Positions 1 through 10,784 of a DNA stretch of 64,000 nucleotides are shown one piece after another. Numbering within the stretch: position 1 is the stretch's first letter; each line of letters starts with the position of its first letter. Under the pieces are notes generated by a model. That model saw nothing but the letters and a program-made list of their open reading frames with translations. It ran no database searches and was not told where the DNA came from. Location: NCBI GenBank assembly GCA_009760855.2, contig WPIO01000118.1, positions 594,001 through 658,000 of the forward strand. Direction: 5' to 3'. Made by a program: the position numbers and the translations under genes. The stretch comes from Cristatella mucedo (taxonomy: Eukaryota > Bryozoa > Phylactolaemata > Cristatellidae).

Positions 1-47
1 TAGGAGAAGGGAAAGAGAGTGAGAGAGAAAGCTGGTGATATGAAGAG

Positions 48-80
<33 letters not shown>

Positions 81-240
81 CGGGAGTGAGAGCGGGAGAG
101 ATAAAGAGAGAGAGAGGAGAGATGAAGAGAGAGATGAAGAGAGAGAGAGACGGAGCGGGAGATAGGAAGAGAGATAGAGAGAGAGAGAGAGAGAGATAAG
201 AGAGAGAGAGGGAGAAAGAGAGAGAGAGAGAGAGAAAGAG
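1..240. repeat. (GA)n microsatellite, interrupted
   Basis: Nearly all of this stretch is GA dinucleotides with occasional GATAAG, GGGA and GATGAAGA interruptions. A second (GA)n tract at 26676-26816 sits at the same place relative to the following sequence ('acagtcatacaggtttaact' here, 'acagtcatgcacgcttaact' there). It is therefore part of the duplicated unit and not an independent tract. Confidence 0.9.
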
Positions 241-1735
241 TAAGGTTGAGGACACATACAGTCATACAGGTTTAACTTCAATGCATTCTATACGGATGTA
301 TTAGCAGCCATTGATTTGTCAGGGCTTCCTCTCATGTTAGTATAGTCAATGTATCTTAACCGATAGGTTTATAGTTACTTTAAATTTTTGGAAGATACTA
401 CAGAATGTGTTTTCTTTCATCAAATACCAATAAATATTGTTTCGGTAGGTAACTTATCACTCATGAGGACATCTGAGCACTGAGCCCAATAAATCCCTAA
501 GCAGGGCAATTTATTGATTCTCTTAAGCAACCAGTTAACTCAAGTTACCAATGGCCGGCTGTTAATCGGGATTTTTCTGGCTGGTTTGAAAGCAAAACTC
601 CGATCACTTGTTGACCTGCTACACGACAATAATGCTTGAAAGATCTTCCCGCCGAGCCACTTTTCTGTGTTAGTACCTTTAATAATATTGCCTACAGGTC
701 TAATGTTGCATTTTCAGATAGGATTTGTCTAAGAGCAGCTGAGACGTCATGAAGTGCTACCACACTGAAGAAATTGGGTAGATACCCTATGACCTTGGCA
801 GTAGCCGGAAGATTGTGCGCGGCCCATGCGTGGAGCAGTTAAAGCAGCTACGGCTTAGAGAGACCTACCTTCGTATTTTTAGGCTCACGGTTGATTGTCC
901 TGCCCTGTAAAGCTACCGACACTAAAATTTCTACACTATAAAACATGGATTTTTCTGCTTTGTCTCAGTACTTTCACTATACGGGCTTCTCAGGAAGCTG
1001 GTTCTTAGCAAGTAATGAATGAAGCGGCTGCAAAATCACAAACAGAGAAGGGCCGCATCCCACGAACGACTACGTAAGTGAAACAGCTGCGTCATAGAGT
1101 GTAGGAAGAGAGAAGATGAATGTTTATCCCGGCTTATTTTGTAGCTAGAAATTGCCGTACAGCTCGAAAGTACCTGGCCGCATGCTGGAACACATTTGTA
1201 TGAGGTTTTGCATTATAACGCAGAAACCGAGCATTTTTTGTTAGTGATATAAACGGAAACACTTCTGCCTAAACCATAAATCTGGAGCGATTACAGAAAT
1301 GGCAACTGCCTCCAAGCGGATTTAAATTAATTGTGGGGCCAAAAATAGCATACCATGGTGATGTAATATTGGCGGGGCTCCGTTGGACTTGCGCAAAGTT
1401 CGTTCAACGTCAGTACATTAGAGCTCATTTTAAAGCTGTTTGCTTTTGATTTCCCATGCAGTCATTAGCGAGAAAAAGTAGTCTCGTTGTTTTTTTAGTA
1501 AAGCCACATTGAACGCCATTCCATTCCCTATCGCTTGGCTTGATCTCGATGTTCTTGTAAACATAATTGCTCTCAAAGTCACGGTCAACTATTAAACTGC
1601 ACATTGTGTCGTCAGGAGATGCGACTAATTCAAGTAACCTACTAAAACCCAATATAATATAAGAGGGGTGCTAGTTAGTGTCAGATGAGTTTGAAGCATC
1701 CTAAAGCGTCTGCTCATGCATTCGCTTTCTAGGCA
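241..1735 (+). repeat. Array modules E, F and G, leftmost copy (non-coding)
   Basis: No gene was recognised. The first part (241-900) matches 26820-27480. The block around 970-1100, with 'ctttcactatacgggcttct' and 'aagtgaaacagctgcgtcat', matches 7055-7200, 20440-20580 and 25700-25860. The block around 1540-1735 matches the G module at 7.6, 21.0, 26.3, 30.5 and 33.65 kb. Only short chance reading frames occur, and they are not conserved between copies. Confidence 0.75.
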
Positions 1736-1739
1736 CCTT

Positions 1740-1995
1740 ATATTTGCTGCGAAAGAAGCATGATCGAATTGCAAAGGCAAAGTCTAGTCTCTATGAAAAC
1801 AGTGTGGATTGACAGCTGCGCGATTAAAAAATAGTCACGTCTTCCATCAACTATCTCGTTAACTGCTCCCAGGTTAGCTCCTTAGCCGATGATCCTGGTG
1901 ATAATCCAGCTCATCGCTTCTCTAGCTTCTATGTCGACAAGAGAGACCAGACCAGGGAGTCCATCCGTAGGGTGGCAGCCACCCACCCCCCCCCG
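1740..1995 (+). mobile_element. L2-like LINE fragment (endonuclease-RT linker region)
   Basis: The stretch begins with a short piece of L2 3' tail in minus orientation ('tctaggcaccttatatttgc'). It continues as a plus-strand fragment whose broken translation reads like the L2 linker between endonuclease and RT (…SINYLV…, then FSSFYVDKRDQTRESIRR). The same composite occurs at 33.83-34.02 kb directly after block G. The insertion is therefore older than the duplication of these units. Confidence 0.6.
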
Positions 1996-2039
1996 AATAT
2001 CATCCCTCAATTCCGTGCCTACTGCATCCTAGCTTTATA

Positions 2040-3228
2040 CTCAGTAATATAGAGGTTTGGCATATTCTCCACATTACTTGCTGCCTTATTCGGATGAAAC
2101 CAATTTTAATCTAAGAGAAGTTATTAGTCATTTTCTTTTTCATTGGCCCCAGTTCTATTTTTGTATGGTAGGCTCCCTAGTAAATAAGAATTCACTCTCA
2201 CAGACGGAAAGCAATATAATGCACCTCCGTCTGCAACTCCACCAAGCCATAAAGACTAATGGGTGTTACGCAGGAGAGATTTTTACAGCACACTCACAGC
2301 CCAAGCGGCTTTCGGCAGGCAATCTGTAGCCAAGAGAATCTGGGAAGCATAGCAGAGTCAGGAGAGCAGTTGAGGTAGTGAGAAGCATGGAAGTAGCAGC
2401 TCAGGGTCACTGGAAAGAATGTGCAGTAGTCGCCAGTAGGAAAGTAGTTGTCGTTGCGTAGGAATCGTGAAATCGAATTCCACATTCTTGGACCTGCAGA
2501 GCTAAACTTCTGTCGCCAACGGTCTTTAAGTAGAGGAATGGAACTGCTCATGTATTGTCCATACAGGACCTGAAAGCAGGAGGAGGCTGAAACTGGTGCA
2601 CCAGTTCAGCTAGGTACGAAGGAGCCAAGCCGTGGCGGGCCTTGTGTGTCAGCGTAAGGCCTTTGCTCTGTATCCGTTGATCAACCGGCAGCCATCCTGG
2701 CTCTTTTAGCAAAGGACACACGTGGTCAAATCTCTGGGACTTAAAAGCTAGCCTTGCACCCATATTCATAGCCAGATGCAGTGGCCTAGTTGCTTTCTTT
2801 GGTAGCCCAACCAAAATGGAGTTATGATAATCAACCAGAGACAGAGCTAAGGAGCTAGTTAAATTTTTTGCAAGCCACTGTGAAAGACAGCTCCTAATCT
2901 TTGAGAGGGATCAGACGTGATTGCCAGTACAAACTTATTAAAGATATTGCTTCCTTTCGGTGCCTAAATTTCTGGGTTTCCATTAAAGCAGTGCATACGG
3001 ATTTTAATACACCTCTTTTCGGCGTCCTTGAATCGACAAAAACGTCGAGTCAAGCACATCTTATTCAAGACCTCGCCAGCAAGTGGTGGCGGAGCCTTGG
3101 GGCATGTATTTCCACGTGCGTCATACAATCAAACATTTTCGAGAGCCAATAAAATCTGAAAGGCAAATAAAACTCTAAAATGATATGGCTTAAGATCGAT
3201 TTTAGAGATAAGAGTACCGAGTGTCTTA
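2040..3228 (+). repeat. Array module H, split by a LINE2 insertion
   Basis: The left part (about 2150-2209, 'ggctccctagtaaataagaa') and the right part (about 2930-3228, 'gcttcctttcggtgcctaaa' to 'gaaactggaaagcctaaacc') match the continuous H module at 9.5-9.95, 21.8-22.2, 37.9-38.3 and 48.6-49.15 kb. The middle is the LINE2 fragment annotated separately. No coding function is seen. Confidence 0.7.
2210..2925 (-). pseudogene. LINE2 (second L2-like family) 3' end, broken
   Basis: Read on the minus strand, two overlapping frames carry the C-terminal domain that follows the RT in L2-type LINEs: the ARL-F-KSQRFDHV-PLLKE-GWLPVDQRI type signature (2548-2814), then 'YLAELVHQFQPP' and 'SSAGPRMWNSISRF' (2294-2551). 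A frame change separates the two parts and no RT core is present. It is a 5'-truncated copy. The same family occurs at 12.23-13.44, 46.4, 58.9 and 60.7-61.74 kb. Confidence 0.8.
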
Positions 3229-3580
<352 letters not shown>

Positions 3581-4410
3581 CCTCCTTACAAAATATCGGT
3601 ATCTTTTTAATACCTAAAAACTTTTCTTGAAATTGCATGATACGATTTAATACCAAGCCATCTTAGTTTGGAGATCTATGAGCGTACTTGGGTCACTGTA
3701 CGGCAGCCAATTCAGTCGAAGTATTTGTGTTGCATCGCATTAGCCGATGTATGCTTGCTTGACGCTCTCCCTATGCTATTGCATGCAAAAAGCTTACAAC
3801 AACAAACCTTCACTTATGGCTACCGCGGCTGTCTAATAAATTTTGTGAAGCAAATTGGCTTTTCGAAGTACTAAGCACCCTGGAAAGTAATGCCCGCATG
3901 CAAATTAATGGACCTAACGAAAGCCCGCTGGGACAACAGCGACCGAGACGGCGTCATTACCCTTACACTTACCGTTTATTTACCTGCCACAAGCTCCGAT
4001 ATTCTTGAAATATTAGTAAAAAAGCTGTATATCAAGCAAAATTCAGGTTTTTGATTTGATGACTGATATCTAATGAGAGCCAAGGGTCGAGCGTTTTTGC
4101 AGGTGGATACCGCCACGTGAGCTAGGGGTTTATAAAGAGGCCCGACAGCATTTCCTTCTGCTGACTTAGCAAGAAAGTAAGTCGTGTCTTCGTTGCTTGC
4201 AGTCGGTAGCGGACCACCGTCACTCAGTCTAGGGCGTTTCGCAAAGGCCACCAGGTAAGAGGTCTGCACACAGCATTTTTCACGCAGCTATATTCGAGAA
4301 AAAATGCATGATAGCTCCCCATTCAAGAGGACTGTCAGCCAGTGCCGTTTTACTGAGGCCCCTCGGGGCCTCCGCCGCACGCCGCCGCTCAGTGGAAGCA
4401 TGCTGCCGTC
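3581..4410 (+). repeat. Module M1, upstream part of copy 1
   Basis: This is non-coding sequence upstream of the coiled-coil exon. Landmarks shared with other copies are 'gctattgcatgcaaaaagct' (3776), 'ttcttgaaatattagtaaaa' (about 4002), an E-box core CACGTG in 'ccgccacgtgagc' (about 4111) and a small putative exon (4203-4254). The same landmarks occur at 11.0-11.5, 17.47-18.1, 22.9-23.5, 28.4-29.05, 38.7-39.35, 44.2-44.9 and 49.5-50.16 kb. Confidence 0.75.
4203..4254 (+). other. Putative small internal/5' exon of coiled-coil gene copy 1
   Basis: A 52-bp segment lies between a strong 3' splice site (pyrimidine-rich stretch ending 'ttgcttgcag') and a consensus 5' splice site ('ccag|gtaaga'). 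Both sites are kept at the equivalent position in most other copies (17900-17952, 28859-28903, 44669-44713) and are weaker or mutated in the copies at 39.1 and 49.9 kb. Exon length varies (45, 52, 53 bp) and no single frame is open in all copies. It is therefore more likely untranslated leader than coding. That it is really spliced is inferred. Confidence 0.45.
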
Positions 4411-4672
<262 letters not shown>

Positions 4673-5034
4673 TTCTGCGTGCGCCTTGGACCAGTCCCCG
4701 CACTTCCCCTTACATGTCGAATTCCGGAGGCACAGCATCTACAGAGTGAGCGTACAGTTGTTTGTGAATGCATAGCAGGCGTCAGCACACGGGCACGTCA
4801 TTTTCTACTGAGAAATTCTTATTGACTCGGCGCCACGCTTCAACAGCGGGTAGTACTCATGCTCGCTAGAAAACTGGAGGATGAAAATCTGTACAACGAA
4901 CTACCATTGTTTAGCAGGAATGCCTTTGCAAGCAAACGCAGATGAATGCAAAAGATTTCCCTTTCGCCTGCTCTCTTTTAGGACAGCAAAGGCTACTGCT
5001 GTCATTTGGCTTACTAAACGGCGAGAAGCGAATG

Positions 5035-5367
5035 ATGGCGGAACAGGAGCAGAAGCCAGCTAAAGAAATACTGAAGCAGGTTGACGAAAAGCTGAGGGTA
5101 GCTAAAGAAAACCTAAAGGTGGCTAGCAAAGACCATATGCTAGCCGAAGAAGCACTGAAGCTGATGGACAAAAGGCTGCAGCTAGCTGAACAAACGTTGC
5201 AGGTGTCTGTGGTAAAGCTAAAGCTAGCTCAAGAAATTCTGAGGCTGACTGGACAAGATCAGAATCTAGCAGAAGAAAGGATTAAGCTTGCTAAAGAAAT
5301 GATTGCGCTTGCTGAAGAATATCAAAAGTCAGCTGGAAAAAAGCTAAAGGTTGCTGAAGAAAAGTAG
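5035..5367 (+). CDS. Heptad-repeat coiled-coil protein, array copy 1
   Basis: I do not recognise a named family. The frame from the second of two adjacent ATGs (5032 and 5035) encodes 110 residues made almost entirely of seven-residue repeats of the type K-L-A-E-x-x-L, rich in Ala, Glu, Lys and Leu. There is no Cys, signal peptide or membrane segment, so a long amphipathic alpha helix or coiled coil is expected. A 3' splice site ('ctctctttta|g') ends at 4981. The distance from this site to the ATG differs between copies (53, 54, 55, 58 nt), which argues that translation starts at this ATG inside the terminal exon. The product has the same length as copy 3 (18586) with no gaps, and I count about 43% identical residues. 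A poly(A) signal follows at 5642. Function is unknown; a scaffold, filament or secreted matrix role would be guesswork. Confidence 0.6.
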   Translation: MAEQEQKPAKEILKQVDEKLRVAKENLKVASKDHMLAEEALKLMDKRLQLAEQTLQVSVVKLKLAQEILRLTGQDQNLAEERIKLAKEMIALAEEYQKSAGKKLKVAEEK

Positions 5368-5641
5368 TGGCCGACCTGCGAAGCGGCAGACTTTGGCCTA
5401 AGAACAGCGAATGCACTGTGGCGTATGGCAAATGGTGTCTTAAAATCTTGAGCAGCTGCAGCCCTTCGAGGGCTGCTCCTGCTGGTTGTGCAACTTCAGC
5501 AGCTGGCAAAAGCGGAATAGAAGCAGACAGCCAAAGGGTAGACAGCAGGAGCGCTTTAAGCGACGAAGCTACCCTCGAGAGACGCTCCTCTTGAGCAGTC
5601 GTGGGCGAGCTAACCTTTAGAGGCCTCTGTCCGTCGGACTA

Positions 5642-5647
5642 AATAAA
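5642..5647 (+). terminator. Poly(A) signal of coiled-coil gene copy 1
   Basis: AATAAA lies about 275 bases after the stop codon. It is followed by 'ttttattttcaacggtccgc', which is conserved in the other copies as 'ttttattttgcgaggtccgc'. Equivalent hexamers lie at 13565, 19187, 29990 and 45738. Confidence 0.6.
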
Positions 5648-5654
5648 CTTTCCT

Positions 5655-6180
5655 TGCCGCCACCTTATGTGTCTTTTATTTTCAACGGTCCGCTAAAGAA
5701 AATGCCCAATTGATAATGCGAACGGAAGCGACCGAAATTTCAGGCAACGTGAAAATGAGGCAAACGAGCATACGGGCGCACGCTGGACTTAGGTAGAGCA
5801 GAAAAATGCCGGGTCTTTCAGAATAATAATGACGATAATAATGCATTCGATATAGCGCCCTCGGAGAACTCAATCTCTTCTTTCTAGGCACTTGAAATTG
5901 GCTGTAAAGGAAGCACAATCAAATGGTTGGTGGAACAAACTGCCGTGGATTCTAGGAGTCCTACCGAGCTCGCGAATGACCGCAGTGTATGCAGTGCTTA
6001 CAGTGCTTGGAGAAGCGACGCAGCCCCACTTTGACTTAGAAAAAAGGCAAATCGAAGAGTTTATGCGCTGTCAACTTTCCCCGCACAGTTTGCAACGACC
6101 TTTCTATTTACTCACTGCCGCTAAATCTCTCGGAATGGAAATACTCGCGATATCCACATGCCGTTAGCTGCCCGAATTAT
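5655..6180 (+). repeat. Array module C, copy 1
   Basis: Non-coding flank after the coiled-coil gene. Landmarks are 'attctaggagtcctaccgag' (about 5950) and 'tcactgccgctaaatctctc' (about 6112). It matches 13.6-13.9, 19.2-19.6, 30.0-30.45, 40.3-40.7, 45.75-46.1 and 51.25-51.6 kb. An L2 3' tail is embedded at 5815-5895. Confidence 0.7.
5815..5895 (-). mobile_element. Solo L2 3' tail with (ATT)n
   Basis: On the minus strand this reads as the L2 3'-terminal hairpin region (variants of 'agcgcctagaaagagattga' and 'gttctccgagggcgctatat') ending in ATT repeats. Only the last ~80 bases of the element are present. Confidence 0.7.
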
Positions 6181-6299
6181 GTTTTATCTGTATAAAATCC
6201 CACTAACCATATTTGTATGCTAACCCTGCGTCTAGGCCACATCACCAAGCTACGCTTGCTGTGCATTGAGCATGCCACCGGTAACCAACCATTCGATCA

Positions 6300-6400
6300 T
6301 GTTTCCTTAACAAAACATTTAAAGTGCCTGAAAAGAGATTGAGTTCTCTCAGGTGCTATTAAAGATTAAATTTTGTCATTGCTGTTATTACTACATGACG
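6300..6400 (+). mobile_element. Solo L2 3' tail
   Basis: 'aaagtgcctgaaaagagatt', then 'gttctctcaggtgctattaa', then an AT-rich tail. This is a divergent copy of the L2 3' hairpin. Homologous tails stand at the same unit position at 19.74-19.83 and 25.0-25.09 kb, so it predates the duplications. Confidence 0.6.
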
Positions 6401-7830
6401 TAACCTAAAGGTGTATGCGACAGACACAAATAATAATTTTGCTGGAAGGTTTAATTGTTTCTACCTTAATGTTGTTGGCATGCATGTCCCATACTTTAGA
6501 ACGGAAAGAAAGTCACTAACAATTTGCTACCTTGCCCAGACCTATTGTAATACAGCTTGCCGATGCTCATAAATAGATTTAATTCACTAATGCATGCCAT
6601 TTTCCCAGTAATTAATAACCCATATATGTCTTTATGTTGTTCTAAAGCTGTGAAGCCAGTAAGTCAGAATGCTAAAAGCTGAGTCAGACTGTGACTTTAT
6701 TGGCATGAATAAGCACTCATCTGCAAATATGCAGCCGCTCCTTGGCATGGCCTGCATAATATATGCTATGCATTGCATTTGCATTAGTGGGGCGCAGACA
6801 ATAAGGAAAAACTTAAAGAATTGGCACTCAGTAGTCACACAATGCAGCGAGCTAGAAAGCAGCTCGCTCAAGGCACAAGTACCTACCACATGCATTTCAG
6901 CCTTGAGTGATTCAGACCCCTTGGCCCGTGGTTGATTGTCTTGTACTAAAGTATAAAGTATAAATTAATTATTATAAATATAAAGTATATATTTGTATAA
7001 AGCTACTCAGACTATAATTCCAACGCCAGAAAACATGGATCGGTGTGCTTAGTCTCACTAATTTCACTATATATGTTTCTAATGAAACTGACTCTAAGCA
7101 AATAATAAACAATGCGGCTGCAAAACAACCACACACGGCAGAGAAGAACCGCATCTCCCAAACGAATAAGTAAGTGAAACAGCTGCGTCATCGGGCAGAC
7201 AGATGTACAGAGTAGATGAATGCTTCGTCCGCTTATTTTTTAGCCAGGAATTGCCATGCAGCACTAAAGTACCTGGCCGCTTTTTGGGCCACATTTTTCA
7301 TGACTTGTTGCATTCTAGCACAGAAACTAATCATTTCTTATTCGCGTTTAGAATGGAAACATTTGTCATTTTAATTTAAATCTGAAACAATTAAAAAAAT
7401 GGCAACTGCCTCAAAGTGGATTTCGGTTAATAGCAGGACCCAAAAAGGCATACTATGGTGACGTAAAACTAGTTTGGCTCTGTTGGACTTAAACAAAGTG
7501 CAGACGAAGTGAGTACATTAAAGCTCCTTTTTAAAGCAGTTCGCTTTTGATTTCTAATCAAGGTTTTACTGATAAAAGTGGCCTCGTGGTTTTTGAGTAA
7601 AACCGTATCGAACGCCATTTAATTCCAAGCATTTAGGTTGATCTATGTGCTATTTTTCACACTCTTAAAGTGTCGATCCATAATCGAACTTTGTATTTTG
7701 CGATCAGGAGATGCGACCGAATTAAGTGACCTAATGCGATCCAAAACAGTATTAGTGGGCTGCCAAGTTCAGATACATTCGAAGCATCTTAACGCCTCTG
7801 CCCAAGCATGCTCGAGTTCAACTTAAGAGA
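6400..7830 (+). repeat. Array modules D, F and G, copy 2
   Basis: D (about 6480-6900, 'catgtcccatactttagaac') matches 19.9-20.3, 25.18-25.6 and the CAP-gene intron at 56.7 kb. F (7050-7300) and G (7600-7825) match the copies listed for the leftmost modules. No gene was recognised. Confidence 0.7.
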
Positions 7831-7879
7831 CATAAGAACGTTGCTCAAATTCAGGAGAAGAGCAAGTAAAATGACAGAA

Positions 7880-8945
7880 ATTCAACGGATTTAATATTAA
7901 TAATAATAATACACTTGATACAGCGCCCTCACAACAGACAAGACTGGCTGTACAGTTTAGCATGAGCTGTAAGTGCCTGATTGCACTTGCCCGTAGGCCA
8001 GCAAGCAGTGAGTTACAGATGTCAGGACGATATGTCACAAATGCACGGACCAACTTAGATGTGGTATCCTTATTTATACAAGTGCGAATTTTACCAATGT
8101 AATGGAGCTAAAAGTATGCAGACTTTATTGTGGAGCTGGTTTTTTCTTCCAACGACTTGTCACTTTGGAACATGACACCTTGATTTCGAGCAGACTCAAC
8201 AGATCTGCTGGCAGAGCCGATTGTGAGCCTTAGCCTTTCCAATTTCTGAATTGCACTTGGTTTGCCCATTACTAGTAAGTTGGCTTTTATCATCGTTCAA
8301 TTTCAGATCATTTGCTGCCATCCATGTGCCGATGTCATCAATACATTCAGCAAGAGAGTTGAGAGAATTCGAGGTGCTCGAAGGCTGGGAGGAATCAAAG
8401 CAAAGGTGCAATTAAGTGTCATCTGCATAGAAGAAAAAGCCTAGATTGTGCTTGGCAATGACATCGGCCAGATGGAAAGTTTAAACCCTGAAAAGAACCG
8501 GACCTAGCATGGAGCCCTGAGGTACCCCGTGTTTCAGAGGTACCGCGGATGATATGTGTCCATTCGCACCAATACTCTCGAGTTTTTCATTGAGGCAGGA
8601 CCTGGACCGTTGCAGGGCAGTGCCAGCGATGCCCAGGTGAGATGAGATGCACTTAAGAAGGACTTGGTGATTGATTGTATCAAAAACTGCCGAAAGATCG
8701 AACAAAACAAGCAGGGATACTCTACCCATGTCTGCATTCAGAAGTAGGTCGTTGTACACCCGAAGCAATGCTGACTGCGTGCAGTGATTAGCTTTACAAC
8801 CAGTCTGGAACTGACTATCAAGGTTTGAAGTTTCACCATATGAGTTCTGCTGGTCAGCCATGATCCGCTCCAGTTTCTTTGATAGGAATGGTAGAAGGGT
8901 GACAATGGTACGATCGTAAGGGACACGAGGTCGTTGCTCGGATTC
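7880..8945 (-). pseudogene. L2-like LINE, RT to C-terminal region, broken
   Basis: Read on the minus strand: RT motifs 'VLFDLSAVFDTINHQVLL' and 'GVPQGSMLGPVLF' (8481-8861), the stretch after the YADD box ('CIDDIGTWMAANDLKLN' and 'DKSQL', 8196-8411), 'NQGVMFQSDKSLEE' (8108-8293) and C-terminal pieces '[18 protein letters not shown]' and 'LQLMLNCTASLVC' (7823-8053). An (ATT)n tail lies at 7897-7912. At least three frame changes inactivate it. It interrupts the array between modules G and H. Confidence 0.85.
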
Positions 8946-9945
8946 GAGAAAGTAACACGTAAAGTATCACAAATTAAACGAACGCTCAGATCGATGTCAC
9001 TCTCCAAGAGCTGCTGTCTTATAAGTCAACTCGACCACTATGCTGAAAATATGTAATTGAAAGCATCGCTTGAACGAAGTATATATGAATCATACTATCT
9101 CGTGCCTGCGAAAATTGAAGAGAACTCTATAATTGCTTTGCAAGGTTGGTCTGCAGTATGTTTGTTGTCCTTGCTGGTAAGCCGTCCCTACTGACGTGGA
9201 ATGGTTCAGTATTTTCTAACGTAGCAGAATCTATGTAAAGAAAAGGTGGAAAAAAATTTGCTATCGCCGAATTCATGAAAATGCTTTAAGAAAGTATTTG
9301 CAATGCGACGCTGAATGGCTGTCGTTTTTAAACAGTTTGTTTCGCCGTTGTCGTTGATATTTGGGCATACAGTATACAAGCATTATGCTACTTTGTCGGC
9401 TATTCATTGATAGAAAGATTTTGTATATTCTCAACTTTAAATTGTGTCTTGTTCCGAGTAAATTAATTTTCAGTCTATGAGAGTGCATTAGTCTTTCGCA
9501 TTTATGTTAGCGCCGGCTCTCTTGCGTGGGTCGGCTCCCTAAAAAATTAGTATTTACTTTTTCCCACGAAAAGTACAAAGTTCATTGAAAAAAACTTGCT
9601 TCTTGCAGGCGCCAAACTTTTCCGGTTCGCATTAAAACAGTGCAGATGCTTCTTAATATACATAATATCCGGCTTCCTTGATTTTAACGAAAACAAGTCA
9701 AGTCAAGTGAAGGGAAACACACATTCAAAACCTCGTTAGCTACTAGCAATGGAGGCTTGGTGGCTTGCATTTCCACTTGCGTCATGAAATTAAGAACTTA
9801 TGAGAGCCACCTAGCTTGAACGGAAACTAAATCTGTAAAATTAAAAGGCTAAAAATCAATTTTAGAGTTAGGATAAATCAAGTGTCATAATGAAAATGGA
9901 AAGGGTACACCTCAAAATTGGCTCGACCAGGGACATTCAATGTCT
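8945..9945 (+). repeat. Array module H, copy 2
   Basis: Non-coding. Landmarks are 'gaactctataattgctttgc' (about 9122), 'cgttgtcgttgatatttggg' (about 9346) and 'acacctcaaaattggctcga' (9908). It matches 21.25-22.2, 31.7-32.65, 36.94-38.3 and 48.0-49.2 kb. It ends in a short (CT)n tract at 9946-9976 (block A). Confidence 0.7.
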
Positions 9946-10050
9946 TTCTCTCTCTCTCTCTTTCTCTCTCTCTCTTGAACTTTCTTTTTTCGTGTGTTTT
10001 CGCGTTTCTTTTATCAGTTCTCGGTCATTCTTAATCTCCCGTTCTTGGTT

Positions 10051-10780
10051 TTCATACCATGCTGTATAATATGGATGTTCTGTTATCACCAAAAGACCTT
10101 TCTAAAAAGTACTTGATTAGTTCAATTCTCAAGTCATGCAAGATTAAAAAACCTGCAGATTTGTGGGCATTCTTGAATCGTGGTACCACTGCCGATTTAG
10201 TTGAAGTATTTGACCTCTGCAACTCACTGCTTACTGGCCTACCAGCATGTGCGATCAGGCGAATGCAGCTGGTGGAAAACTCTGCTGCTAGGCTTGTCTG
10301 TCGTGAGCGTCGCAGTTGCCACATTACTCCACTTCTCGCCGACCTGCACTGGCTCCCAGTCAAGCAACGGATTGACTTCAAGGTTTTGTCGCTCACTTTT
10401 AGGTCCCTTCATTCTGTCGCTACAGCCTATCTCTCCGACATACTACCCCATCAGGCCAAGCATCATACAACCCGCTTTTCGGAATCCAGCAGTCTACAAA
10501 TACCTCGTACAAACCTCAAATCCTTTGGAGACCGAGCATTTAGTTCGTATGCTCCCAAAGCCTGGAACTCCCTCCCGACCACTACCACTGCCACTAACCA
10601 CATTTGCATGCTGACCCTGTGCATGTCACCCCTAACCATGTTATTCATTTTGTTTGTTTTTCAAGCATGATTTTACTTACCATTCAATTGCATTTCCCTT
10701 TGCAGCAAATGTAAAGCGCCTAGAAAGAGATTAAGTTCTCTGAGGGCGCTTTATCAAGTACATCATTATTATTATCATTA
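10051..10780 (+). pseudogene. L2-like LINE 3' end, 5'-truncated
   Basis: The plus-strand frame 10059-10670 contains the L2 C-terminal domain after the RT: '[18 protein letters not shown]', '[17 protein letters not shown]', '[18 protein letters not shown]' and 'RAFSSYAPKAWNSLPT'. It is followed by the non-coding 3' end with 'aaatgtaaagcgcctagaaa', 'gttctctgagggcgctttat' and an (ATT)-rich tail. RT and endonuclease are missing. Among the 3' ends here this is one of the least degraded. Confidence 0.85.
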
Positions 10781-10784
10781 TTTT

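Noticed and set aside
10059-10670. 203-codon open frame as a host gene
   Set aside because: Its residues are the C-terminal domain of an L2-like LINE, followed by the LINE 3' tail.
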